NCBI GenBank assembly: GCA_947628305.1
Contig: CANQZG010000012.1
Coordinates: 26,226-90,225 of the forward strand
DNA length: 64,000 nt
Direction: 5' to 3'
Source: an uncultured Muribaculaceae bacterium
GTDB taxonomy: Bacteria > Bacteroidota > Bacteroidia > Bacteroidales > Muribaculaceae
This document shows positions 30,363 through 38,416 of this stretch, in pieces; position 1 is the first letter of the stretch, and every line of letters begins with the position of its first letter. The notes under the pieces are model-generated. The model saw only the letters and a list, made by a program, of their open reading frames with translations. It did not search any database and was not told the origin of the DNA. The translations under genes and the position numbers were made by a program.

Positions 30363-30396
30363 CAAAAAAAGTTCCCGCATGCCACCATACGGGAAC
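30363..30396 (-). terminator. Terminator of tig
   Basis: On the minus strand GTTCCCGTATG pairs with CATGCGGGAAC (one wobble) and is followed by TTTTTTTG, 24 bases after the tig stop. Confidence 0.9.
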
Positions 30397-30419
30397 CTAT
30401 GAAAATTTAAGATGCTCTA

Positions 30420-31781
30420 TTACTTAGCCTCGGCAATCTTCTTGAACTCGTCAAGAGACACCTCTTTCACTTCAAGCGTGACAAGATTCTTGATTGCATC
30501 GAACAGCTTAATATCTCCCACCTCTTGTACAAGACGTGAACGATAGTTGCGGTCGGCAAGAATATTTTCGGCATACTTGGCGATTGTCTCATCAGGCATA
30601 TTTGTCATACCGTATTGAGCGAACTGCTGCGCCGCGATATTCTTGGCGTAGGAACGCAAGTCCTCGTCTTCAATCTTGACATTGGCAAGTTCAGCGACGC
30701 GCTCCTTAATCAACTGCCATTTCAAATCCGGCTCAATCTTAACATATTCGGCATCGATGTTCTCATCAGTGAGTTCCTCGTTGCGGTTTACGAGCCAACG
30801 CTTCAACACAGTCACAGGCAGCTGCATATCTCCGTATTTATCGACAAGATATTTCTGCGTGTCTATACGGAACAAAGCCTCGCTGTTACCCGACAATTGC
30901 GCTGAAATCATCGCTTTCAAGGCTTCGCGGTATTCCTCCTCGTTGTTAACTTTATCTTTCCCGAATACATTGGTATAATATTCCTCACCAAGTTCGGCGG
31001 GACGCACTACAATTATCTCGGAAATCACAAGCTGGAAATCGCCCTTTACTCCAGTCGCACGCTCCTTGTCTATTTGAAGCATAGACGACAGCTCGGCGGC
31101 ATCTCCGTCACATGTTGCTGACGGATTGAACACAATCTTGTCCCCAACTTTTTTTCCTATGAATTTGTCGGCCTCCTCTTTGCTCTTGAAATAGGCGGGG
31201 GCGACTATCCCGTTGACAACCTGGATTGCGTCATCGCCCTCTTTAACCGAGCCATCCTCGTTCAATTCCATGATAGCACCCTTCACGAGAGCGTCAGCCT
31301 CAACCTCCTCCCCGGGAACTTGTGCGCCGAATCGCTTACGGAGCGCAGTGTCCTGCTCGTTGAGCATCTCATCGCTGACCGCGATTTTAACATATTCGAG
31401 TTTCACGTCCTTGTCCAGCTTGATATCAAGCGCGGGGGCAAGGGCGAGGTCATATTCAAATGTGAAATCTTTCTGGTTGACAAGGTCGAGTTCCTTTACC
31501 TCAACAGGCACAGGTTCACCGAGCACATTGAGTTTGTTGTCCTGCAAATATTTGAACACAGCATCATACACTACACGATTGATGATGTCACTTGTAACCT
31601 GTTTGCCGAACATGCGGTTAAGCTGTGACGCGGGCACATGTCCTTTACGGAATCCCGGTATATTATGGGTCTTGCCTATTTTCTTCAGTTCCTCGTTTAC
31701 TTTCTCTTTGTAATCGCCTTCAGCGACATTCACGGTCAATCTTGAGCTGACCGCATCAAAGTCTTGCTTTGTAATCTCCAT
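30420..31781 (-). CDS. tig: Trigger factor
   Basis: 453-residue ribosome-associated chaperone that shields nascent chains. The N-terminal ribosome-binding domain has the GFRKGHVP signature near 44. The central region (about 150-250) would be the PPIase-like domain but is strongly divergent, as usual in Bacteroidetes. The C-terminal helical arms follow. It lies upstream of clpP-clpX, as in many bacteria, but here has its own terminator. It diverges from prfA. Confidence 0.92.
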   Translation of the reverse strand: MEITKQDFDAVSSRLTVNVAEGDYKEKVNEELKKIGKTHNIPGFRKGHVPASQLNRMFGKQVTSDIINRVVYDAVFKYLQDNKLNVLGEPVPVEVKELDLVNQKDFTFEYDLALAPALDIKLDKDVKLEYVKIAVSDEMLNEQDTALRKRFGAQVPGEEVEADALVKGAIMELNEDGSVKEGDDAIQVVNGIVAPAYFKSKEEADKFIGKKVGDKIVFNPSATCDGDAAELSSMLQIDKERATGVKGDFQLVISEIIVVRPAELGEEYYTNVFGKDKVNNEEEYREALKAMISAQLSGNSEALFRIDTQKYLVDKYGDMQLPVTVLKRWLVNRNEELTDENIDAEYVKIEPDLKWQLIKERVAELANVKIEDEDLRSYAKNIAAQQFAQYGMTNMPDETIAKYAENILADRNYRSRLVQEVGDIKLFDAIKNLVTLEVKEVSLDEFKKIAEAK

Positions 31782-31856
31782 TTTTATATTCCTGATTATT
31801 TCTTGATTCTATGATGCATAAACCGTCGAGATAAGTCCGCACGATTTTTCAAGGTG

Positions 31857-31864
31857 CAAATTTA
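31857..31864 (-). promoter_or_regulatory. tig promoter, -7 element TAAATTTG
   Basis: The reverse complement reads TAAATTTG, about 72 bases of leader to the tig ATG. It is back-to-back with the prfA element at 31897. Confidence 0.6.
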
Positions 31865-31896
31865 GCAATAATTATTTAAATATAAACTTTTATTTG

Positions 31897-31904
31897 TAAT
31901 TTTG
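31897..31904 (+). promoter_or_regulatory. prfA promoter, -7 element TAATTTTG
   Basis: TAATTTTG lies 57 bases before the preferred prfA ATG at 31962. Confidence 0.6.
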
Positions 31905-31961
31905 CCGGAAAGAACACCGATGTGAATCCTCTTGGCTTCATGTTATCAAAACGCCCCCGAT

Positions 31962-33071
31962 ATGTCAGACAATTCCCTTTTGAGACGCCTTGACGGGATA
32001 GAGTCCAGGTTTGAAGAAGTAAGCACACTAATCACCGACCCGGCGGTCATCGCCGACATGAAACGGTATGTCAGACTTTCAAAAGAATATAAGGAACTTG
32101 AAAAACTGACCGCGGCGACACGGCGTTATCGCAAACTGCTCGATGACATCGACGAGGCAAAGGCTATACTTGAGACAGAGGATGATGACGAGATGCGTGC
32201 AATGGCCAAAGAGGAGCTTGACGAAGCGACCATTGCATTGCCCTCACTTGAAGAAGAAATAAAACTTCTCCTCATCCCGGCCGACCCGGAGGACGGCAAG
32301 AACGCCATAATCGAGATACGCGGGGGCACAGGTGGCGACGAGGCCGCCCTCTTTGCGGGAGACCTGTTCAAGATGTACACCCGCTATTGCGAATCCAAGG
32401 GATGGAATGTCTCGATATCAAATGCAAGCGAAGGAGCCGCAGGTGGATTCAAGGAAATAGTCATGACGGTGTCAGGCGACGGTGTATACGGAGTACTCAA
32501 ATATGAAAGCGGCGTACACCGTGTGCAACGTGTTCCGGCCACCGAGACACAGGGACGCGTTCACACATCGGCGGCCACAGTGGCCGTGCTTCCAGAGGCC
32601 GAGGCCTTTGATGTCGAAATCAACGAGGGCGAAATCAAATGGGACACATTCAGAAGCGGCGGCGCGGGCGGTCAGAATGTGAACAAAGTGGAATCGGGAG
32701 TGCGGTTACGTTACAACTGGAAGAACCCGAACACCGGCATTGTAGAGGAAATCCTGATTGAATGCACCGAGACGCGTGACCAACCCAAGAACAAAGAGCG
32801 GGCGTTAAGCCGCCTCCGCACATTCATATATGACAAGGAACATCAAAAATATGTCGATGATATCGCATCACGTCGCAAGACCATGGTGTCGACAGGCGAC
32901 CGTTCAGCCAAAATCAGAACCTATAATTACCCACAGGGACGCATAACCGACCACCGCATCAATTACACATTATATAATCTACAATCATTTATCGACGGAG
33001 ACCTGCAGGACATGATAGACCACCTTATCATCGCCGAAAACGCCGAGAAATTGAAATCAACCGAATTATAA
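31962..33071 (+). CDS. prfA: Peptide chain release factor 1
   Basis: 369 residues from ATG 31962; a TTG at 31932 is in frame but adds a non-conserved leader. RF1 reads UAA and UAG and triggers peptide release. Visible: the PxT specificity tripeptide in VQRVPATETQGRVHTSAATV and the catalytic GGQ in RSGGAGGQNVNKVESG near 240. PAT rather than SPF marks it as RF1, not RF2. The methylation partner PrmC is not in this window. A DUF4153-type membrane gene follows 4 bases later. Confidence 0.96.
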   Translation: MSDNSLLRRLDGIESRFEEVSTLITDPAVIADMKRYVRLSKEYKELEKLTAATRRYRKLLDDIDEAKAILETEDDDEMRAMAKEELDEATIALPSLEEEIKLLLIPADPEDGKNAIIEIRGGTGGDEAALFAGDLFKMYTRYCESKGWNVSISNASEGAAGGFKEIVMTVSGDGVYGVLKYESGVHRVQRVPATETQGRVHTSAATVAVLPEAEAFDVEINEGEIKWDTFRSGGAGGQNVNKVESGVRLRYNWKNPNTGIVEEILIECTETRDQPKNKERALSRLRTFIYDKEHQKYVDDIASRRKTMVSTGDRSAKIRTYNYPQGRITDHRINYTLYNLQSFIDGDLQDMIDHLIIAENAEKLKSTEL

Positions 33072-33075
33072 CACA

Positions 33076-34677
33076 ATGGAAAACCCCATTCTCCCTCCCC
33101 CGTTGCCTACCGATGGCCAACAGCCATCCCCCCGTCTGTCATTCGACAATATCATATCCAGTGCCGTGAACTGCTGGCAACGATTCCCGGTGACAATCTG
33201 CTACCTAGGGTTCATGGTGTTCGTTATATGGCTTAAGATATGGGGCAAAGAACCTCCGGCTGCATTGGCATACTTTGCTATGACCGGGCCGTTGCTCTCA
33301 CTCGCTATCTATCTATGGTGTGAGAGATACGAAAACAACGTTCTTACGACACGCATACAATGGATTGCCAATTTGCTCCTAATCACCGACCTTATATATC
33401 TTCTCTGTGTCGACAAGGCTGATACCGCGTTAATCGTGGGGCACAGTGTCGTATCTGTCGCCCTGGGGGTCGCAATTGTTTTCGTTCCGTCAACACGCGG
33501 GGCAACCACGACATGGATGTTCAGCTACCGCCAAATCATATCATTGGTGATTGCATACTTAATAAGTATGGCCGTATCAATCGCACTGCTTATAATGTAT
33601 GTCGCATTCGGCATGTTGCTGGACATCTGGCCCAGCAAAATCGCCCTGTCGGGATGGATTATACTCGCTGTGGCAATCCCCGCTGTCGTGTTCATGGCGA
33701 GAATCCCTGCCTACAACGATGAATCGCTTCAGGGACTGACAGTGTCGAAACTGTTTACAGGCCTTGGCAAATATCTTTTCCTCCCCCTATTGGCGGTATA
33801 TTTTGTCGTACTATACTTCTATGCCTGCAAGATATTGTTTACATGGGAACTCCCCAAAGGATATGTCACATGGTCAGTGACAGCATTGGTGATAGAGGTT
33901 CTCGCCGTACAATACATGTTATATCCGGCAAGAAAATCAATGACTGGACGTTTCAGGACGTTTATAACCATGGTCGTCCCCGGGGCGACAATCCCCCTGC
34001 TTGTGCTTATGTCAGTCGCAATCGGTTATCGTATAAACCAGTATGGCATAACGCCCGAACGGCTCTATGTAGCCACATTCAATATATGGTGTTATGTCGC
34101 CATGACGGGATTGTTAATAGACCGCGCACGACGCATCAATTGGATTCCGCTTTCATTCGCCGCCGTGATGGTGGCCGTGTCGATAATTCCGGTGGCCAAT
34201 TTTATCACTATAGGCAATCATTTTTCCAAGGACAAAGAAAATCCGCTTCATTCCACCATTGATGAGACTTCGGCGGCCGATGTAGTGGTAGTTGACACCG
34301 TGACTATGGCTGAAGAAACAATCGTCGAGGTCAAGAATTTCGACGAGCCGATATACGCCGCATCCCCGTTAAAGAAAATAACGATACCCGACGGATGCCA
34401 TAAGATGTCAGTGTTTGAATACGATAACAGCGTACCTGAATCCTACGATGGCGGCCCTATTGAAATAGGCGACGATGATATTTCGGCCACGCTCGACATT
34501 GACAGTGTCTGTCGATTATACAGCAACATATCACTGACACCGTTCACCCTGACGGTCAATGACAACCCTAAAGCCAGCATCGTCGTCACAGAGGTTTATC
34601 CCGTAACAACAATCTACAAAGACCATACGCGCCGTCTGACACGGCTGAAAGTCAAAGGCTATTTATTTGAGAAATAA
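33076..34677 (+). CDS. DUF4153-like polytopic membrane protein
   Basis: 533 residues with about ten to eleven hydrophobic segments between residues 30 and 390, then a soluble acidic C-terminal domain of about 140 residues ending in a [13 protein letters not shown] sheet. The pattern, including a RARRINWIP loop after a membrane helix, fits the DUF4153 family of Bacteroidetes, for which no function is established. It is packed between prfA (4-base gap) and pyrF, so it is probably part of the prfA operon. Confidence 0.6.
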   Translation: MENPILPPPLPTDGQQPSPRLSFDNIISSAVNCWQRFPVTICYLGFMVFVIWLKIWGKEPPAALAYFAMTGPLLSLAIYLWCERYENNVLTTRIQWIANLLLITDLIYLLCVDKADTALIVGHSVVSVALGVAIVFVPSTRGATTTWMFSYRQIISLVIAYLISMAVSIALLIMYVAFGMLLDIWPSKIALSGWIILAVAIPAVVFMARIPAYNDESLQGLTVSKLFTGLGKYLFLPLLAVYFVVLYFYACKILFTWELPKGYVTWSVTALVIEVLAVQYMLYPARKSMTGRFRTFITMVVPGATIPLLVLMSVAIGYRINQYGITPERLYVATFNIWCYVAMTGLLIDRARRINWIPLSFAAVMVAVSIIPVANFITIGNHFSKDKENPLHSTIDETSAADVVVVDTVTMAEETIVEVKNFDEPIYAASPLKKITIPDGCHKMSVFEYDNSVPESYDGGPIEIGDDDISATLDIDSVCRLYSNISLTPFTLTVNDNPKASIVVTEVYPVTTIYKDHTRRLTRLKVKGYLFEK

Positions 34678-34696
34678 CAACATATACATCAACGAT

Positions 34697-35527
34697 ATGA
34701 CACGAGAACAGTTAATCGAGAACATTAAATCCAAGGGGTCTTTCCTATGTGTCGGACTTGATACCGACATCAACAAAATCCCGGCCCACCTGTTGGATGC
34801 CGAAGACCCTGTATTTGAGTTCAACAAGGCTATTATCGACGCGACCGCGCCCTATTGCGTGGCCTATAAGCCCAACGTTGCATTTTACGAAAGCCTTGGC
34901 GCACAAGGATGGCAATCGTTACAAAAGACTGTCGATTATATTCGTGACACCTATCCTGACCAATTCATCATCGCCGATGCAAAACGTGGCGACATCGGCA
35001 ACACGTCGGGCCTGTACGCCCGTGCCTTCTTTGAGAACATGGGGGTGGATGCCCTGACCGTCGCACCCTATATGGGCGCAGACAGCGTGACACCGTTCCT
35101 TGGGTATGACGGCAAGTGGGTGATTCTGCTCGCATTGACATCCAACCCCGGCTCGGCTGATTTCCAACAGACAGTGGATAATGAAGGCACACCATTGTTC
35201 GCCAAGGTCATAGAGACGGCCCATACATGGGGAAACGATGAAAACATGATGTTTGTCGTCGGGGCGACACGTGGAAAGATGTTTGAGGACATCCGCCGTG
35301 TCGCACCTCGTTCATTCTTGCTTGTCCCCGGAGTTGGCGCACAAGGAGGCAGCCTTGAGGATGTGGTGCGTTACGGCATGACCGATGAATGCGGACTGCT
35401 CGTCAACTCATCACGCGCCATCATCTATGCTTCGCGTGACACCGATTTTACCGAAAAAGCGGCAGAGGAAGCGCGGAAACTACGCGATATGATGACCATC
35501 CTGCTATGCTCGGGAGGCGTTATGTGA
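34697..35527 (+). CDS. pyrF: Orotidine 5'-phosphate decarboxylase
   Basis: 276 residues from ATG 34697; an upstream in-frame ATG at 34667 overlaps the preceding gene. It converts OMP to UMP. The catalytic Asp/Lys motif reads [14 protein letters not shown] near 92, and [14 protein letters not shown] is the phosphate-binding region. It belongs to the longer type 2 PyrF group. A repeat element is inserted immediately downstream: only one base separates its TGA from the flanking TAA. Confidence 0.93.
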   Translation: MTREQLIENIKSKGSFLCVGLDTDINKIPAHLLDAEDPVFEFNKAIIDATAPYCVAYKPNVAFYESLGAQGWQSLQKTVDYIRDTYPDQFIIADAKRGDIGNTSGLYARAFFENMGVDALTVAPYMGADSVTPFLGYDGKWVILLALTSNPGSADFQQTVDNEGTPLFAKVIETAHTWGNDENMMFVVGATRGKMFEDIRRVAPRSFLLVPGVGAQGGSLEDVVRYGMTDECGLLVNSSRAIIYASRDTDFTEKAAEEARKLRDMMTILLCSGGVM

Positions 35528-35530
35528 TAA

Positions 35531-35851
35531 GAGGATGTTTAATAATCAATGTTAAATTGGCAATGATGAATCTTTTAGGTAAATTGCAGATTGACAGGAT
35601 GGAGCGATGCGGGCATCGTGACCGAGTGGCAACTGCAATTTAACAAAAGAGACATCATGTATATATGTAATGGTAAAAAGTTCTAAATGAGATGAGGACA
35701 TAGATTGATTACCGCTGATTCAACTTCCGTGCCTTTTGAGCACCTTCCGCTCGTTGTTTCAGTCACATAGCCCGCTATGCTCCTTCAACTCCAAGCGAAA
35801 TCCATCTCAAAATTCACGGTTGCCAATTAACAGTGATTTTTAAACAACCTC
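35531..35851. mobile_element. MITE-like repeat element, copy B
   Basis: A 321-base non-coding element with imperfect inverted ends of about 33 bases: left starts GAGGATGTTTAATAATCA, right complement starts GAGGTTGTTTAAAAATCA, and both continue to TTGGCAA. TAA flanks both sides (35528-35530 and 35852-35854). It contains two hairpins. The first is AAATTGCAG/CTGCAATTT (35581-35589 with 35633-35641) around CGATG-CGGG-CATCG (35605-35618). The second is TTTTGAG/CTCAAAA and TTCCGCT/AGCGAAA (35734-35812) around CATAG-CCCG-CTATG (35766-35779). No ORF or transposase is present. The gap 35528-35925 holds only this element and the pgk promoter. Confidence 0.8.
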
Positions 35852-35881
35852 TAATTTTTCCTTGAATACGGAAATTTTTCT

Positions 35882-35889
35882 TAAATTTG
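35882..35889 (+). promoter_or_regulatory. pgk promoter, -7 element TAAATTTG
   Basis: TAAATTTG lies 36 bases before the pgk ATG, with TTG at 35862-35864 as a possible -33 (17-base spacer). It lies just outside the repeat element. Confidence 0.6.
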
Positions 35890-35925
35890 CATCATTATAG
35901 AGTTTACCTTATAAATATTAACGAA

Positions 35926-37179
35926 ATGAATATCGACAACTTCAATTTCAACGGCAAGAAAGCTATTGTCCGCGTGGACTTTAACGTGCCTTTGGATGAA
36001 AACGGACACATTACTGACGATACCCGCATACGCGGTGCGCTCCCCACTCTTAAAAAAATCCTTAGCGATGGAGGCAGCCTCATCATCATGAGCCACATGG
36101 GCAAACCCAAAGGGAAAGTGAACCCTAAGATGTCGTTAAGCCAGATAAAAGACACTGTCGCCAAGTATCTTGACCGTCCTGTTGAATTTGCCACCGATTG
36201 CGCCGATGCATCGGAACAGGCCGCCGCTCTGAAGCCCGGAGAAGTCCTGTTGCTTGAAAACCTACGCTTCCATCCCGAGGAAGAAGGCAAGCCGGTTGGA
36301 ATCGACAAAGCCGACCCAGGTTATGATGCCGCCAAAAAGGAGATGAAGACACGTCAGGCTGAATTTGCCAAGAAACTTGCATCATACGCCGATGTTTATG
36401 TCAACGATGCATTCGGCACAGCACACCGTCGCCACGCATCAACCGCTGTCATCGCCGATTATTTCGACGCCGACCACAAGATGCTCGGCTACCTCATGGA
36501 AAAGGAGGTCAATGCCGTTGACAACATTCTCAGCAACATCAAGCGTCCTTTCACCGCAATCATGGGTGGCTCAAAGGTGTCCACTAAAATCGGCATCATC
36601 GAGAACCTCATGGATAAGGTTGACAACCTGATTCTCTGCGGTGGCATGACATATACATTCGCAAAGGCACAGGGCGGTAAAATCGGCCTGTCATTGTGTG
36701 AGGACGACAAATTGGAACTTGCACTCGACATCATGAAGAAAGCCAAGGAAAAAGGTGTTAACCTTGTACTCGGCACTGACTGCATCGCAGCCGATGCATT
36801 CAGCAACGATGCCAACACAATGGTTTGCTCGGTAATGGATATACCCGACGGATGGGAAGGTCTCGATGCAGGCCCTGCAACCCGCGAAGCGTTTGTAAAG
36901 GCCATATTACCGGCCAAGACAATCCTGTGGAACGGCCCTGCAGGTGTTTTCGAATTCGATAACTTTACAGGTGGCTCACGTGCCATTGCCGATGCAATCG
37001 TAGAGGCCACAAAGAACGGTGCGTTCTCGCTCATCGGCGGAGGCGACTCTGTCGCATGTATCAACAAATTCGGTCTCGCCGACGAGGTTTCATACGTTTC
37101 CACCGGTGGCGGTGCTCTTCTCGAGGCAATCGAGGGCAAGACACTCCCCGGAATCGCTGCAATCCGTGGCGACAAATAA
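35926..37179 (+). CDS. pgk: Phosphoglycerate kinase
   Basis: 417 residues from ATG 35926. It transfers phosphate from 1,3-bisphosphoglycerate to ADP in glycolysis. Hallmarks: RVDFNVPLD near 20, [15 protein letters not shown], the kinase hinge [11 protein letters not shown] near 217, NGPAGVFE, and the nucleotide-binding GGGDSVA near 380. It has its own promoter and terminator, so it is monocistronic. Confidence 0.97.
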   Translation: MNIDNFNFNGKKAIVRVDFNVPLDENGHITDDTRIRGALPTLKKILSDGGSLIIMSHMGKPKGKVNPKMSLSQIKDTVAKYLDRPVEFATDCADASEQAAALKPGEVLLLENLRFHPEEEGKPVGIDKADPGYDAAKKEMKTRQAEFAKKLASYADVYVNDAFGTAHRRHASTAVIADYFDADHKMLGYLMEKEVNAVDNILSNIKRPFTAIMGGSKVSTKIGIIENLMDKVDNLILCGGMTYTFAKAQGGKIGLSLCEDDKLELALDIMKKAKEKGVNLVLGTDCIAADAFSNDANTMVCSVMDIPDGWEGLDAGPATREAFVKAILPAKTILWNGPAGVFEFDNFTGGSRAIADAIVEATKNGAFSLIGGGDSVACINKFGLADEVSYVSTGGGALLEAIEGKTLPGIAAIRGDK

Positions 37180-37202
37180 TCACGTAAGATAATTTACACT
37201 AT

Positions 37203-37243
37203 AAAAGAGGCATACCATTCAATTTTGGTATGTCTCTTTTGTA
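37203..37243 (+). terminator. pgk terminator
   Basis: AAAAGAGGCATACCA (37203-37217) pairs with TGGTATGTCTCTTTT (37226-37240) with one wobble. The right arm supplies the T-tract. Confidence 0.85.
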
Positions 37244-37249
37244 TTTATA

Positions 37250-37281
37250 TTTGCTTTGCTCTCGACTTATCCGTATATTTG
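37250..37281 (+). promoter_or_regulatory. holB promoter, TTTG-N20-TATATTTG, near-leaderless
   Basis: TTTG (37250-37253) and TATATTTG (37274-37281) are 20 bases apart, a full consensus promoter. Only four bases (TGAT) lie between the -7 element and the ATG at 37286, so the mRNA should start at or one base before the start codon. Confidence 0.8.
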
Positions 37282-37285
37282 TGAT

Positions 37286-38416
37286 ATGAAATTCAAAGAC
37301 ATCCCGGGACATGATGAAGTGAAGCGATTGCTACGTTCCATGGTCGATAACCGCAAAATCCCCCACGCACTACTGCTTGAAGGCCCGCAAGGCGTAGGGA
37401 AACTCGCGATGGCACGTGCGATGGCGCAATATATCCACTGTACCGACCGCCAATCCGACGGCGAACCGTGCGGACGTTGTCCGTCATGTATACAGCATCA
37501 AGCGTTCAATCACATCGATACACACTATGTCTACCCGGTCGTAAAACTTGACCGAATGACAACCGCACCCGTGTCGGCCGATTTCGCCACAGAATGGCAT
37601 GAATTCCTTGAGATTAGTCCATTTGCCGATTATGACCGCTGGGTCGGCTCCATGGATAAGAAAAATGCCCGGGCCGTCATATACGTTACCGAGAGTGCCG
37701 CACTGTTACATGTGCTGAACCTTACCACTCATGGTTCGGAATACCGCGTTGTCATCCTATGGCTTCCTGAAAAGATGAACGAGGAGAGTGCCAACAAACT
37801 CTTGAAAATCATCGAGGAACCATTTGAGGACACTATCTTCATAATGACGTCAGACAATCCGGCCGAAATACTCCCCACTGTCTATTCAAGGCTTCAACGT
37901 GTATCTATGAAACGTCTGCCCGACAATGTATTGGCGACATTCCTGGAACAGCATTACGGAGTATCGGCTGATGATGCCGCAAGCATCGCGAGACTTGCAC
38001 GTGGAAGCGTCACCGAAGCCGAACGAATGCTTGACACACGTGATGAACGGCATGAATTCCTCGACATGTTTATGCAACTGATGCGACTGGCCTATCAACG
38101 CAAGGTGCGCGAGTTGCGTGAATGGGGCAACACCCTTGCCGGATGGGGACGTGAACGCGAACTGAAATTCTATGAATACTGCCAACGCATGATTCGAGAG
38201 AATTTTGTTAGCAATTTCGGTGTAGGCGAACTTGTATATCTCAATCGTGAAGAAGCAGCGTTCAGTGTCAATTTTGCCCGTTTTATCAACGAACGCAATG
38301 TTGAACGAATCATCAGCGTCATGGACAACGCTATGATTGACATAGCCGGAAACGCCAACGGTAAAATAGTGAACCTTGACACAGCCATCAAAATCATATT
38401 GCTGTTAAAACAATGA
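37286..38416 (+). CDS. holB: DNA polymerase III delta-prime subunit
   Basis: 376 residues from ATG 37286. It is a clamp-loader subunit of the AAA+ family. The P-loop reads GPQGVGKLAMA, with Leu where Ser/Thr would bind Mg-ATP, consistent with the non-hydrolysing delta-prime role. A C4 zinc module (C-TDRQSDGEPC-GRC-PSC) lies near 48-65. SRC-like motif region IMTSDNPAEILPTVYSRLQR near 205. Length and Zn module exclude most other AAA+ proteins; DnaX would have an intact Walker A. Its stop overlaps the AddB-like gene start (ATGA). Confidence 0.88.
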   Translation: MKFKDIPGHDEVKRLLRSMVDNRKIPHALLLEGPQGVGKLAMARAMAQYIHCTDRQSDGEPCGRCPSCIQHQAFNHIDTHYVYPVVKLDRMTTAPVSADFATEWHEFLEISPFADYDRWVGSMDKKNARAVIYVTESAALLHVLNLTTHGSEYRVVILWLPEKMNEESANKLLKIIEEPFEDTIFIMTSDNPAEILPTVYSRLQRVSMKRLPDNVLATFLEQHYGVSADDAASIARLARGSVTEAERMLDTRDERHEFLDMFMQLMRLAYQRKVRELREWGNTLAGWGRERELKFYEYCQRMIRENFVSNFGVGELVYLNREEAAFSVNFARFINERNVERIISVMDNAMIDIAGNANGKIVNLDTAIKIILLLKQ